From Symbiodinium natans (taxonomy: Eukaryota; Sar; Dinophyceae; Suessiales; Symbiodiniaceae), in NCBI GenBank assembly GCA_905221605.1, contig CAJNDS010002325.1, forward strand, positions 284,840-348,839: a stretch of DNA of 64,000 bases, written 5' to 3'. Of this stretch, positions 39,828 through 51,300 are shown piece by piece (the stretch's first letter is position 1; every line of letters starts with the position of its first letter). The position numbers and the translations under genes were made by a program. The notes under the pieces are model-generated. The model was given only the letters and a program-made list of their open reading frames with translations. It ran no database searches and had not been told where the DNA came from.

Positions 39828-40340
39828 GTGCTGCACTTGTGGACGATGGATGACATGTCGGACGCGGAGGACGAACCCGAGGCACAGATGAATGATTGGC
39901 GCTTCTCGGAGCTGCGAACCACTGACCTTGCAGCTTTGCGAGAAGTAAATGTCTCCGCCCCTTTCCGGCTGCCAGTCATCTTTGATGCGCATTGGAAAGG
40001 GATCAGCACCACACCCACCAAGCATGGCCCCAACGTTTCCAAAAAGCGTGGTATGACGCAGCCACTGCTTATTGGGCTGCCATTTAAGGGGCTCATGCGA
40101 GCCAAACATCCAACCAAGCAGCGACTCAACAGCTTCTGGTTTGGGATGTACTGTCATGGCACCCCCAAGGACCCTGATCCTTCGGCCCTGCGTGCTGCAG
40201 TTGCCTCCTTCCCCTTTCAGTATAAGGACGAAGGTGTTGTGCAGTACAGGCAAATCCAGGAAGCTGTCCGGGTGATGTGGCTCGCGGCCCAAACCTCAAT
40301 GACAAGATACATGCGTATCCCCATTCCGGACGGCATCTGA
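39828..40340 (+). CDS. Unrecognised 170-residue ORF
   Basis: The frame is open from 39828; the first ATGs are at 39846 and 39852 (MDDMSDAEDEPEAQ). An acidic head is followed by what looks like a compact folded domain (LPVIFDAHWKGIST, LIGLPFKGLMRAKH, FWFGMYCHGTPKDPDP). It ends TGA at 40340. No family is recognised. It starts about 120 bp beyond the end of the copia 1 LTR and may be the remnant of a host gene or of another element. Confidence 0.38.
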   Translation: MLHLWTMDDMSDAEDEPEAQMNDWRFSELRTTDLAALREVNVSAPFRLPVIFDAHWKGISTTPTKHGPNVSKKRGMTQPLLIGLPFKGLMRAKHPTKQRLNSFWFGMYCHGTPKDPDPSALRAAVASFPFQYKDEGVVQYRQIQEAVRVMWLAAQTSMTRYMRIPIPDGI

Positions 40341-40430
40341 GTGGGGGGTTGATGAGCAAGAGCTGCCTCCAATGCAGGTCATGCCCAGCCGTACGCGTTC
40401 CCAACTCCTTTCATGGCTGCTGCCCAGCGT

Positions 40431-41723
40431 GATGTGAGCCCTCACATCTTCTTGCCGATGCATGCCGCAAGACGACCTCGGGATATTCTTGGTTTGGCAA
40501 CCCTCTCGTGGTCTCTGCACGGATTGGATTGTGCTTGTCTTTTGTGTGCTTACAGCTTGCAGCTGTACACCCTTGGTCGGCCCCGCGGTGTGCCTGTGGG
40601 AACGGGGGGCCTTTCTTGCGTGGTTGCTCCACTGGCTATCTGCCACGGACAACCCTGGACCGGTCCTGCCTGGATGTTCCAGCTTTGTTATCGGTAAAAA
40701 CGGCCAATCTTCCTTTTCTCTGCTCCCTCTAGGTGGGCAGGTTGCCCGCTTCTACGAGCACCTGTGGACAAACTGGCCTTTACGAGCCATTCTCGCCTGT
40801 GCTTGGGTTCTCTGCCTGTTTGGGTGTTTATCTCTGCGTGAAAGCAGCCATAATGACTACCTCCCCATCGGTAGGTGGCCAAGCATGATGTGAGCCCTCA
40901 CATCTCCTCGCCGACGTCTGTCGGTTTGGGCATGGAGGGTCTGATTCTGGTTGTTGAATTCTCAACTCTCACCGGCCAAGAAGAAGTTGCTTGGCTTTGT
41001 GCGAAGGGTTTACCTGATGGCTCTGATTGGAACGAAGCAGTCAAGTCTGCTTTGGCCGTCGGACGAGACTCTTGTAAGTCAAAAGAACGTTGCGCCTTGT
41101 GCTCGGAGAGGCTCCACTGGCTGACCACCATGGAGTGCTCTGGGCTGGTCCTACCCTTTGTTCTTGCCGTTAAGTCCCCACTGGCTGACCACCATGGGGC
41201 AACTTTACACTTTGGATCAAAGAAGGTTGACACCTGCAACGTCCCGTGCCAAGGCACGACCATGCCCCACCTCTGATGGCGGACTTGTGAACCTTCTCGT
41301 GAACGGCCTTGGCTGGTGCTGAATGTCTTCGCATCGGTGGCTGCATGATGGTGGTTTTGTGAATCTGGCAACGTCGCATTTTGCGACGCACCTGCGCACT
41401 CGGTGCTACATGTGTGCTCCCGGCCTCTTCGACGATTTCGAGTACTGAGTGCACAGGGTGACCTAGCAGTTCGACGCGCTGGCTGTGGACACTTCTACGT
41501 GGAGAATGCACCCGCTGACTTGGCAGGGAGCCATTCCCCACTTGTAGAACAACCTGGCCCTCTTGAGACTCTAGAGGGTCACCCTCGTCTGAGTTTGACC
41601 TGCGGCAGGGCAAGTGGGCTCCCCGCCCGCGTGGATGTTACCTGAAGGCTCTGATTGGACCAAAGTAGCAATACCATGGAGATCCTTGCACTTCGGCACC
41701 AATGTGATGTGAGCCCTCCCATC
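40431..41723. repeat. Palindromic GATGTGAG-CC-CTCACATC sites, three copies
   Basis: The perfect 8-bp-arm palindrome occurs at 40431-40448 and 40887-40904, and with one mismatch (CTCCCATC) at 41706-41723. Each is followed by TC(T/C)(T/C)T(T/C)(G/A)CCGA, so the repeated unit is longer than the palindrome, roughly 35-45 bp. Spacing is 456 and 819 bp. Possible protein-binding sites or ends of a repeated module. Confidence 0.7.
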
Positions 41724-42570
41724 TCCTTACCGACGTACCTCGCGGGCTTGGGTTTGGAGGGACCTGATGCGTGCCGATGCGCAGGCCAGCGCCAAGGTTG
41801 CGTGGCCTTGTGTGAGATGCCTGGACTGGGAGGTTCCTCGTTGTCATTATAAACCCTGTGGCGTTAAGGGTTTGGAAACTCGCTGTGGACTCTCCCCGTG
41901 GAATCGGTAGCTGCAGCTACTCTCGCCCCCCCTCTGGCCGTGCGCGGGCACCTCTCTGGGTGGGCACTTGTACGCCAGGTTGACTGGAGAACCCTGTGCT
42001 CGGAGCTGCTCCACTGGCTGACCACCATGGAGTGCCCTGCGCCGGTCCTGCTTTGATTGTTCTTGCTGTTAAGTCCCCACTGGCTGACCTCCATGGGGCA
42101 TATGCCCCCTGTGCCGGGCGCGGACACCTCTCTGGGTGGGCACTTGTACGCCAAGGTGAATGGAGCACCCAAAACTCGGAGCTACTCCACTGGCTGACCA
42201 CCATGGAGTGCCCTGGGCCGGTCTTGCCTTGATTGTTCTTGCTGTTAAGTCCCCACTGGCTGACCACCATGGGGCATATGCACATCTTTCATCCCCCCTA
42301 GGGAGTCTGACTTGCAACATCCTTTCGCCATTGAGTGTCGGTTGTCTGTCCTTGACAACGAGTACGTGATCCGAACCTCTTCTGATGACCTCGGTTTGAA
42401 TAACCGCTGTCGCACCAGTGGCTACATGATGGTGGTTTTGAGAATCTGGCAATGTCGCAATTTGCGATTCCCCCACAAGCTCTGTGCTTCCTTGTGAACC
42501 GGGACTTCATTGACGACTTCGAGTACTGAGTCCGTGGGGTATCTAGTAGTTCAGCGCGATTGCTCGCTTT
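41095..42570 (+). repeat. Duplicated ~400-bp module with internal CACTGGCTGACC repeats
   Basis: The block at about 41095-41490 recurs at about 42165-42570 in the same order: a GCTCCACTGGCTGACCACC unit, TGTTCTTGC(C/T)GTTAAGTCCCC, a second CACTGGCTGACC unit, then GGTTTTG(T/A)GAATCTGGCAA and TTCGAGTACTGAGT. A further half-copy lies at 42000-42120 and a diverged one near 40622-40680. CACTGGCTGACC(A/T)CCATGG occurs six times. Short ORFs through it on both strands repeat with the DNA and show no domain. Confidence 0.7.
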
Positions 42571-42636
42571 GTTTCTTTGGTGTTTGTTTGCTTGGTGGTT
42601 GCTTGGTGTGTCTGGCGGATTGTGTGCGCTGACTTT

Positions 42637-43035
42637 GTTTCACCCTTTACGTCGAGCCCAACAAGACCGGCCTACTGTGCTACTGATGTAGTAAAGAGGC
42701 GTCAGTCCAAAAAAAAAAAAAGATCGCCCCAGGCGATTACACCAGGCACCTCCCTCAGAGAAGGCTGTCAAAGGGTACAAGAGGTTTTGGCTTGCAGGGT
42801 CATTCGCAGTGTCCTGGCGAAGGTCGGTTTTCAGGTTTGTAAAGACTGCAATCGTAGTGCACGTGAAGTCAAAGCAAAGTACTCTTGCTGTTTGCTCGTG
42901 TTGCAAACAAGCAAGCCCGGGAGCTTGGCAAGCAAAAGCACCCAAACTAACAGAACATTATTTTTGAAATGGGCGCCTCTTTACTACGTCAGCAGCTCAG
43001 TAGGCCGGTCTTGTAGGTTGGGTCGGAAGTGAAAC
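42637..43035. mobile_element. MITE-like element with ~62-bp terminal inverted repeats
   Basis: The left end (42637-42701) and right end (42974-43035) are imperfect inverted repeats, both starting GTTTCAC from outside and sharing CAAGACCGGCCTACTG and GTAGTAAAGAGGCG. The 270-bp interior includes an A-run of 13. No transposase is encoded. Flanking target duplication is not evident (left flank GACTTT, right flank GTAGCT). A non-autonomous DNA transposon or a foldback duplication are both possible. Confidence 0.65.
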
Positions 43036-43649
43036 GTAGCTAGAGCATACAAGCAACGGCAACACGAACACCGCCAGCAGCGCGAAACAACCAAACAACA
43101 ACAAAACAGAGGACGTCCTAATCCTAAAGGAGAAACATACCCCTCTCAGTACACGACGGTGCTGTTTGATCTTCCCAGGGACTGGCCATGCTTTCTATTT
43201 TTGCCTGAGCATCTTCTGGATCGTCGCGTCTCCATGGGAGCAAGTTCCTCTGCTGGGATGCCTTTTTCCGTTGCTGGAGAAAAGACTCGCATCCAGCACG
43301 GAGTGCCATCACCGCATTTTCAACACTTGCCCGTGTAACTGTAAATCTTGAGCGTCCATTTTGCGCCTATATGTAGCCGGAAAAGTGGAGAGCACGGCAA
43401 GGTCGCTTTCAGAAGGGTACCGCCACTGCTGCGGGTAGAACTTGCATGGAATAGCAGCCATTGAGGAACTGTTTGTGCGGGCGCCGTCCCGACTGCATTC
43501 CCAGCAACGCTGCCCACCCAGCCGTGCGCGCATCCTCCCATTCGCAATACGTCCAAAAAGGGGGGCACCTCGGAAGGCGACCGAGGTAACGTATCCAGCA
43601 AGGATCCTTCACGCTGGGGAAGAACAAAGTTAGGCGCAGGTCGTTTTCT

Positions 43650-45200
43650 GAAGAGTGGCCAGGTTGGTCAATTGATAAGCCTGGAATCTCCAGTTGGAAA
43701 TGTACGGGGGTGTGTGGCCCTGTGCCAGACTCGCTTGAGAAGTTGCTATCCACCTCGACTACCTCTGCACCAGTGCCGGTGGGGGTCTTTCACCAAACAC
43801 TGGAGGGGGAGAACCCTGCGGAATGCTATATGGCCTGTTGACTCAACGTCAGGCCAGTCAAGGGTGGCCGCCGCCCAGAAGTGTTCGATCTTGTGGCTGG
43901 CAATCTCCGCAGCAAGCTCACGGCAGCAAGCTTACGGCAAGCAGTATAGTACAGGAATGGTCGGCAAGGCTTCGCCGGACATTCATTTGATCGGCAGCCC
44001 ACTAGCTGCTTTCTAGAATGTGACAGAGACCTATTCGGAGAGTATTGCACCATGGTGTAATTCTACTCCAGCGGCGATAGACATGATCTGTAAGACGCTT
44101 GTTGGAGCTAGTCAATATTTGCCAGTTAGGCTTGGAGGATTGATCATTGACCATATCTACCCAACTTTTTGCTTAAACAGGTTCAGAGCTACCAAGGCCA
44201 TACATAGTTGTTCGGGAAATGCTTAGAAAGTTGAAGTTCTCTGGCCTTTTCCCAAGCCATAGGGGGCATGACTTGTAACAGCGAGCATGCTTGAAACCAG
44301 CCGAACTTGTGCTTGATAAGGGCTAGGACCAAGCAAGACTCTGGCCCATTCTTCCGGCAAGAAGTAGTGGGCCGCGATAGCTTCAGTGGTTGCAGCAACA
44401 CAGATCTGCAGAAGGAGCCTGCAGGTTCTTCTTGCCGCAAAAGTTGGGTTTAAGGACTGGTGGGTTCACTCCAAATTCAGTTCTTGATGACCGTCAGCAG
44501 GGTACTGGCCATGAGCAAACCGTTGTAGTCAAGTTGTGCCATGATACGGCTTACCCCGATTCTGCAGTCACCCCAAGCCAGCGATGCCCAAAGTTGTTGC
44601 CTGGTGTGCGCCACTCGCTGCTTTGTGGTTACTGGCCGTTCATACTCAACCAAGTGAATAAGGGAGTGGGCCACCATGGAAGGAAAAAGGGCATCCTCCA
44701 GTGCTAAACCCCTCTCGATGGTGCCGATTGCATCGCTGAAGGTTTTGGATAGTGCAAGCCTCGAGGCATGAAGCACCGCGTAGGCAGTCATACTACTTTG
44801 GATGGGCACGGTCGTGACCCGTCCATGGTGTTCCTATCACTTTGAGCCAAGCCAACATTCAAGTCATAGGCTGTGCGTGTGCCGATGTTCCCTTGCCTTT
44901 GCGATCCTACCAAGGCCACAAATAGTGAGCGGGGTAGCTGTCATTTCTTCGAATGCTGTATATAGGCTATCCTATTTGCTCGAAATGTGAGGACCTGAGG
45001 GAGGGCAGAAGTTCGTTCCCAACCATGTTTATTTTGCACCAGGGCAGAGACAACGGCAGCAGCCCACTGTGCCGTTAGCCAATACCGTTCTGCAAGCATT
45101 TGTGCTAGGGCTGGGCATGGCGTATGCGAAGCAATGTAAGGAATCAAAACGCGAAACCAATACATGTCCCCATGTGACACAAGCATCAATGCAGACAATG
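43650..45200 (-). pseudogene. Possible PPR-like relic
   Basis: Minus-strand pieces such as LIKHKFGWFQACSLLQVMP (about 44310-44260) and VVSALVQNKHGWERTSALPQ (about 45070-45010) fit the W..A..LL..M pattern of dinoflagellate pentatricopeptide repeats. They are in different frames, separated by stops and poorly conserved. This could be a decayed repeat protein or chance. Nothing else in 43036-45250 is recognisable. Confidence 0.25.
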
Positions 45201-45343
45201 TTTGTCAATGCCAATGCTCTTCTTCTTCTCTCTCTCGGTCCCTCAGTCAGAACATGTAACATGTGAAGACTGAACATGCAATGCCAAAGGAACATGTGAA
45301 ACAATTTTTTTTAAGGGTAAGTGAAACGACGCCAGTGCTTCAG

Positions 45344-48300
45344 TCACAATCGGAAGTCGTTGCGGATCAATCCTAAGCGATTCAACAGAGATTGCAATGT
45401 CTCCGTGGACACATACTTCGTGAGGAGATCAGCACAGTTGTCCTTTGTGCCAATCTTGCACACTCGCAGCATGCCTGCGTCAATCAGATTCTGCATGTAC
45501 AGATACCTAAGCTCAACGTGTTTTGTACGCTTGCCAGTTCCAAACCGTGAGGCAATAGACTTTCCAGCCGTGCTATCCGTGTGAACAGTAATGCGCACCT
45601 TGCGCGCAAATTCTGCTTCAAGGATGATCGACTTTACGTACAAAGCTTCGTTAATGCCTTGGCCAATAGCATACAGTTCTGCTTCGCCGGAAGACAGTGC
45701 CACGGTAGCCTGTGTGCGAGATGTGTGCACTATGGGTGAGCCAAGCAATTGCACCGTGCTTCCGCTCGTCGACTTTCTTGTCTTCGAGCAACCGGCCCAA
45801 TCACTGTCGACAAAGCAAACGAGCTCCAGGCTCGACTTCCAGTCTGTCAACATATGAGTCGGGCGCAATCTAAGCACCGTGTGCCGAGTACCGTTCAGAT
45901 ACCTCAGCAAATGCTTAAGCTTGGCGAGGCTCTCCAATGTGGGTCCTTTCACATCACGACTGAGCTCCTTCACCGCATAGGAACAATCAGGCCTTACAAA
46001 CGCTAGCCAAAGCAATTTTCCAACTGCTGTGCGGAACTTCGAATGCTCCTCTTTGTCAAGCGGGGTGTCAGAATCTTGAACTCTCTTCAGGGCTGAGGAG
46101 CCTGTTGTGTTCACAATGTTCGAGCTAGAGTTCATGCTATAAAGCTTCAGAATCTCTTCAATGTACTGCTGAGACATGAGGATGTCGATGGAATCTCCGT
46201 TATGGCGCAGTTTCCGTCCTAGAAAGGAATGCTCGCTCCCTGCTTCCAATCGTCCAGTGATCTTCACAAGAAGTTCTTTGTTGAGAGAATCAATGAAAGC
46301 TTTGGACTGTTCGGGGTCTCCTACAATCATCAAATCATCAACATACGCCAAAACATAGAGCTGTTTCGAAGAGTGACAATACAAGTTGCTATCGGACTTG
46401 CAACGTCGGAATCCCAGCTTTTGCATAGTCTTAGCAAAATGTTCTTGCCACAATCGTGGACTCTGCTTGAGTCCATACATAGCTCTGTTGAGTTTCCACA
46501 GACAATTTCTCGTTGGATAGTATTCTGCAGGAGGAACGACGAAAATCTCTTCATCTGCGCCAATAGCGGCGTGAAGAAATGCGGTTGAGATATCTGCAAG
46601 GCTGATAGACCAATTGCGAGCTAAGGCCATGACAAGAAGCAATCTCATCGTCACAAGCGAAGGCGTGCTTGCAAACAATGAATCTGTGTCTAGCTTCGTC
46701 GCATCTTGGTAACAACCTTGAACGACCAATCTCATTCGCAATTCCGTGTCCGTCTTCCATCTTTTCACCCAACGAACTCCAATGGCATTGCTGATTTGCT
46801 CTTCTGTGCATTTTTCAATTGGAACCTCAGTGTACACGTTGAAATCCTTCATGGAGCCCATTTCGTGGTCCATTCCTTTCTTTTGGGCCAATTCAGGGTA
46901 TTCACGCGTGATGTCCCAAATGATAGGTTCAGTGAGCTTCAATTCAGTGCGATACTCATCTTCATCGTAGTTGACATGAACTGGAACCTCAACGCCATCC
47001 TTGGTGATAGCCTTGTTTACTCCTACAGTAGCACCAATCAGCTGCATGACTGCAGCAATCTTCCTAGACTTCGGTGACGGTTCTGCTACAGGAGCCTCGG
47101 GGTCAATGCGAAGAGACTTAGCTGCTCTCTCGTCTTCCGCAGCTTCAGCGGGCCTCACAATTCCTGCGGAGGAAGATGCAGGTTGTTCAGCAATTGACGT
47201 GTCAGCTCTTCTCTCTGGCATGTCCTCAAGTTGCAATGGCTCTGTTTTGAGGTTTTCGGTCCTGACAACTTCTTTGGGCTCTGCAGGTGGCGTCAATCCC
47301 GGAGGGTCTCGAACCTTTCCTATTACAGTCAGCGACTTAGGCAATACAAACTCGGTAGAATGTTCGCCATCAGTCTTGGGCTTCCAAGGAAGAGCCTTGA
47401 GTCCATTGACAATGTCGGGCTGCCAATGCTGAGAAGGAGGAGTCCTTCTGACTGTTCTGACCTTAGTCACTCCTTCGTCAGTGGCAACAATGATCTCATC
47501 TGCCTCAGTGTCTCTTCCTAGCCACAATGCTGACTTCCAAGGAATATCGGCTTTTCTAACCGCGTGACCACCAATCACTTTGGCATGAACAACCTCTGCA
47601 AACTGACACAATCCACCTTCATAGTTTCGGTTCCATCGTCTGTAATAAGACGTACATCCGTCAGAATGAACAAGGTATCGGTTCAATAGCCATTGTGCAT
47701 GCTTCAATGCCCAGGGGTACAGAACATGATCTGAAGTGATCTGAATGTTCAAGTTTTGCTCAACTTGGGCAATCAAAGTGCGAACTTGACCATACAATGT
47801 CCTTTGCATCTGACCTACCGAACCACTACTTTGTGGGTGTGATTTGGGCGCAGCACGAAGACTCAATCCACCTAGTTCAGCGCAGACTCTTTGGCAGACA
47901 TTCTTCAATGGGGATTCTTGGTCATACTGCAAAATGCCAAAAGTTCTTCCGCACTCGTAGATGAATTTCTTCAATTCGGCTACTGCATAGTTGTTCTCAC
48001 CTTTTGAGGGAACAATCACAGCCATGCCTAAACCAGTCTGAACATCACAAGCTGACAAGATCTTTCTCAATGGGAGATCTGGATGTGTAGCTTGGAAGCA
48101 ATAGTCAACCTGAATCACAGGCTGCCTATCTGACTGCTTCTTTGCAGGACCATGACGACCTTTTGACTTGACACAATGAGGACACCAATCTCTGAAAGGC
48201 AAATGTGTCAATTCATGTTGGGCTCTTTCTGAGGCTGAGGGTTCACCAGGAACCTTCAATCCTTTGGCAACTCTAGCATGTTTGTCATCAGTGTCCTGAA

Positions 48301-51300
48301 TGGGCCTTCCTACCTCAATAGGCACCGACGCGAAGACAACAAAGCCTCTCCAAACATGATACAATTCTCGCCTAGGATCTTCCTTAGGTTCTGTTTCAAC
48401 ACCATCAGGATCAAGCATGGTGCACCACAGGTCTTCAATCTCTGAGCCGTTCAACTCAGGGAACTGCGATTCCACAATGTATGTGTAACGCTCAGCAGTA
48501 AGCAAATCACCTAGACTCTGTTCAGCAATTGGGGAAGGCTCATCATCCGGGTGCACAGTGTCTGTACGTTTCTGATGAACCATGCGAACCCAATAGTTTG
48601 GTAACTGAAGCCAATAGTCGGTGGTTCGCTCTTTGCTTGTAGCTGAATCGAGAGTGTGATAGAGCCGCACCAAATCTTCACGCATTTTCGCATTGAACTC
48701 GCCAATCGATCGAAGTCTTCTGAGAATAGCAATCTCGCTGTCTCTAAGCTGCGACTCTCCGCGAGACACTTGTTCCAATGTCGAGGGGGCAGGACGAGTC
48801 GCGGATTGCGGTTTCTCCGGCTGTTTCGAGACAATGCGAACTTTCTTTGATTCTTTCTCGGTCCCTCGGCTCGGAACACTCTCAATGGGGTGAGGCGGGC
48901 GGGGCGAAGAAGGCAATGCTTCTTGCGGACGCGTGCGTTCGCGCGTGCGTTTCGCGCCTGTTTCCAGCTGTCCGCTAGCCGGATACAATGCAAACTCAGT
49001 GGTGCCCGTCCAATCACCAGACAATGCAGCATCAGGATCCTCAAGAGATCTCCAATCTGCATCGCGATAGACCTGCTCGGTACCATCCTTATACCGCACC
49101 TTAGTGACGCGTGCGCCAGTCAATCTGTCCTCAGCAACAGGCAATGAGCTACGAAGACGAGTCAATCCGAACATAGCTCGTCTTGTTTTCACATGATGCC
49201 TGATCAGGAGGCAGTTTGGATCATCAATTTCCCAATAATCCATGTTCTTTGTTGCTTTTCGTTTGGCAGCAACAGTTCTGGCGAACGCTGGTTTGGATCT
49301 TGCTCTCGCTTGTGCCATCGCAACCAATGAAGAAATCTTTGAAAGATGATCATACTCACAATGAGTGGAATCAGTGATGCCTCTCAACTCAAGATCAATG
49401 GTCTCAAGATCGAGATCATCCATGAGGCTACTGATTTCCAATTCAGTTCGGGGGCCTGAATAGGCTGAGTAGGGAATGACAGTAGGGGTGAGATACACCA
49501 AGGTGCCTTGCCGAACAATAGGCACAGTTTGATTTGACGGTGTCATCAATGCCATGAAATCCTTTGCCATGATTGTCCAAAAATCTTGAAGCAAGAATCT
49601 AGACACACTGACCAATGGGAAAGGAATGTGCTCACACACATAGAACTGCACGCACAATGAGTGGCCATTGCAGTCAAGTTCAACAATACGCTTCCCCAAG
49701 ATGGACAATGTCTTGCCTGAGATGCTTCCAAGCGCCGGGCAATCACTGCCTACTGGGTGCAATGGATAGTCCGATGCGAACCAAGGCGGGCAGCAATTTG
49801 CCGATGCACCAGAGTCGAATAAAATCCAACTCCTGTCGACAATGCCTGACTGTATGTGGAAATCAGACAAGCGGTCAATCCCAATGCCATTTGGGTTCGG
49901 CACTAGTTCGCTCTGACCTTCAATGCTTGACTCACTGCTACTGTCATCATGTGGGGTGTGACTGCCAATCATTCTGTCGACAATCACATCATCTGCACTG
50001 CGAGGATGTGGAGGAACAGAGGCTGACAATGTTCCAATCAGCATCAAAGCTCCTACGAACAATCTACTTGTAAGGCTAGGTCTCACAGGCCTGGGGGCTA
50101 CACTAGACCTTCTGGGGCTCTCAAGCAATGGATTGTTCGAAGCAAGTTGAGGAGTCAATGGTTCTCTCTCTTCACTCCGATCAGTGCTCTCAATGGTGAC
50201 TGCTGCTGCAGTCTCTTGGGTCGCCAATGGTGGCGAGCCTGTGTTGGGTACCTCTCTGCTCAATGCGCTGCCAGAGGCAGCAAAAACCGGTTGCGCGCCT
50301 AAGCTCCAATCAGACCAATCCTCAGACCAGTCCTGAGAGGAATCATACCAGTCCTGACCGTACCAGGAATCGTCATCCCAATACGTCCAGTCTTCTTCAC
50401 TGTACAAAGCGCTCTGCCAATCGTCATACCACCAGCTGGTGTCAACAATGTCTTCAGGCCAATTCTCTTCTTCTGTGCACTCATATCCTAACTCTCCACT
50501 CTCTGCAATCATTGACTGTCGATTCTGAGGGCAATGCTTGCTCCAATGCGACTGCGAACCACAAATGAAACATCCTGTTCCTGAGTCGGGCCCTTTTCCA
50601 ATCTTTCCTCCTTTTCCTTTTCCTTTTCCTTTTCCTGTGCCTTTGTAGAATCCTTTCTTTCCTTTGCCTTTCCAATTCTTTCCTTTGCCTTTTCCTTTGT
50701 ATCCTTTGCTCTTTCCTTTGAATCCTTTGCCCTTTCCTTTGTAGCCTTTGAATCCTTTTCCTTTTCCTTTCAATGCACCTATGTCCATGGGAACTGGTCC
50801 CTCTGAAGAGTTTGGTGACCTCCAATTGGCTAAATGCCTGCTCTGGTAGTACTGTTTCACAATCTGTACAACATCGGAAAACGTGGTCAATGCATCAACG
50901 TTGAGGCGCAGATGTTGCTGCAATGCGCCTGAGGTTTTGTTGACCGTCAGAGTGACCAATAGGTCATCATCCAGGAGCTTCCCTGTGGCTTTCTCATGCT
51001 TGTTCTTCAATGAAATAAACTCCGTCAAATCCGCTTCGAATGAGGCGTCTCGGAATCTGAAGTCTAGCAATCTGCTCAACAAGCTAACTCCCCTGGCTCT
51101 GTCAGGCAATGCAAAGCGTTCATACAATTGCCTCCAGGTCTCAAAACCATTTCCGCTTTCGTTCAATCTCACGACCAATCTGGCGGGGCCGTCTGTGATC
51201 TGTGCAAGAAGGTAGTGCAATTGTCTGCTGAAATCAACTAACCTTTGATTCGGACAGTTTGCTGTTTCGAAATCTTCCAAGTGCTGGTCAATGCAGGGGT

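Noticed and set aside
44837-44850. TTTGAGCCAAG as another spliced-leader relict
   Set aside because: The minus strand reads CTTGGCTCAAA, lacking the final G of the leader, and there is no element end nearby; likely chance.
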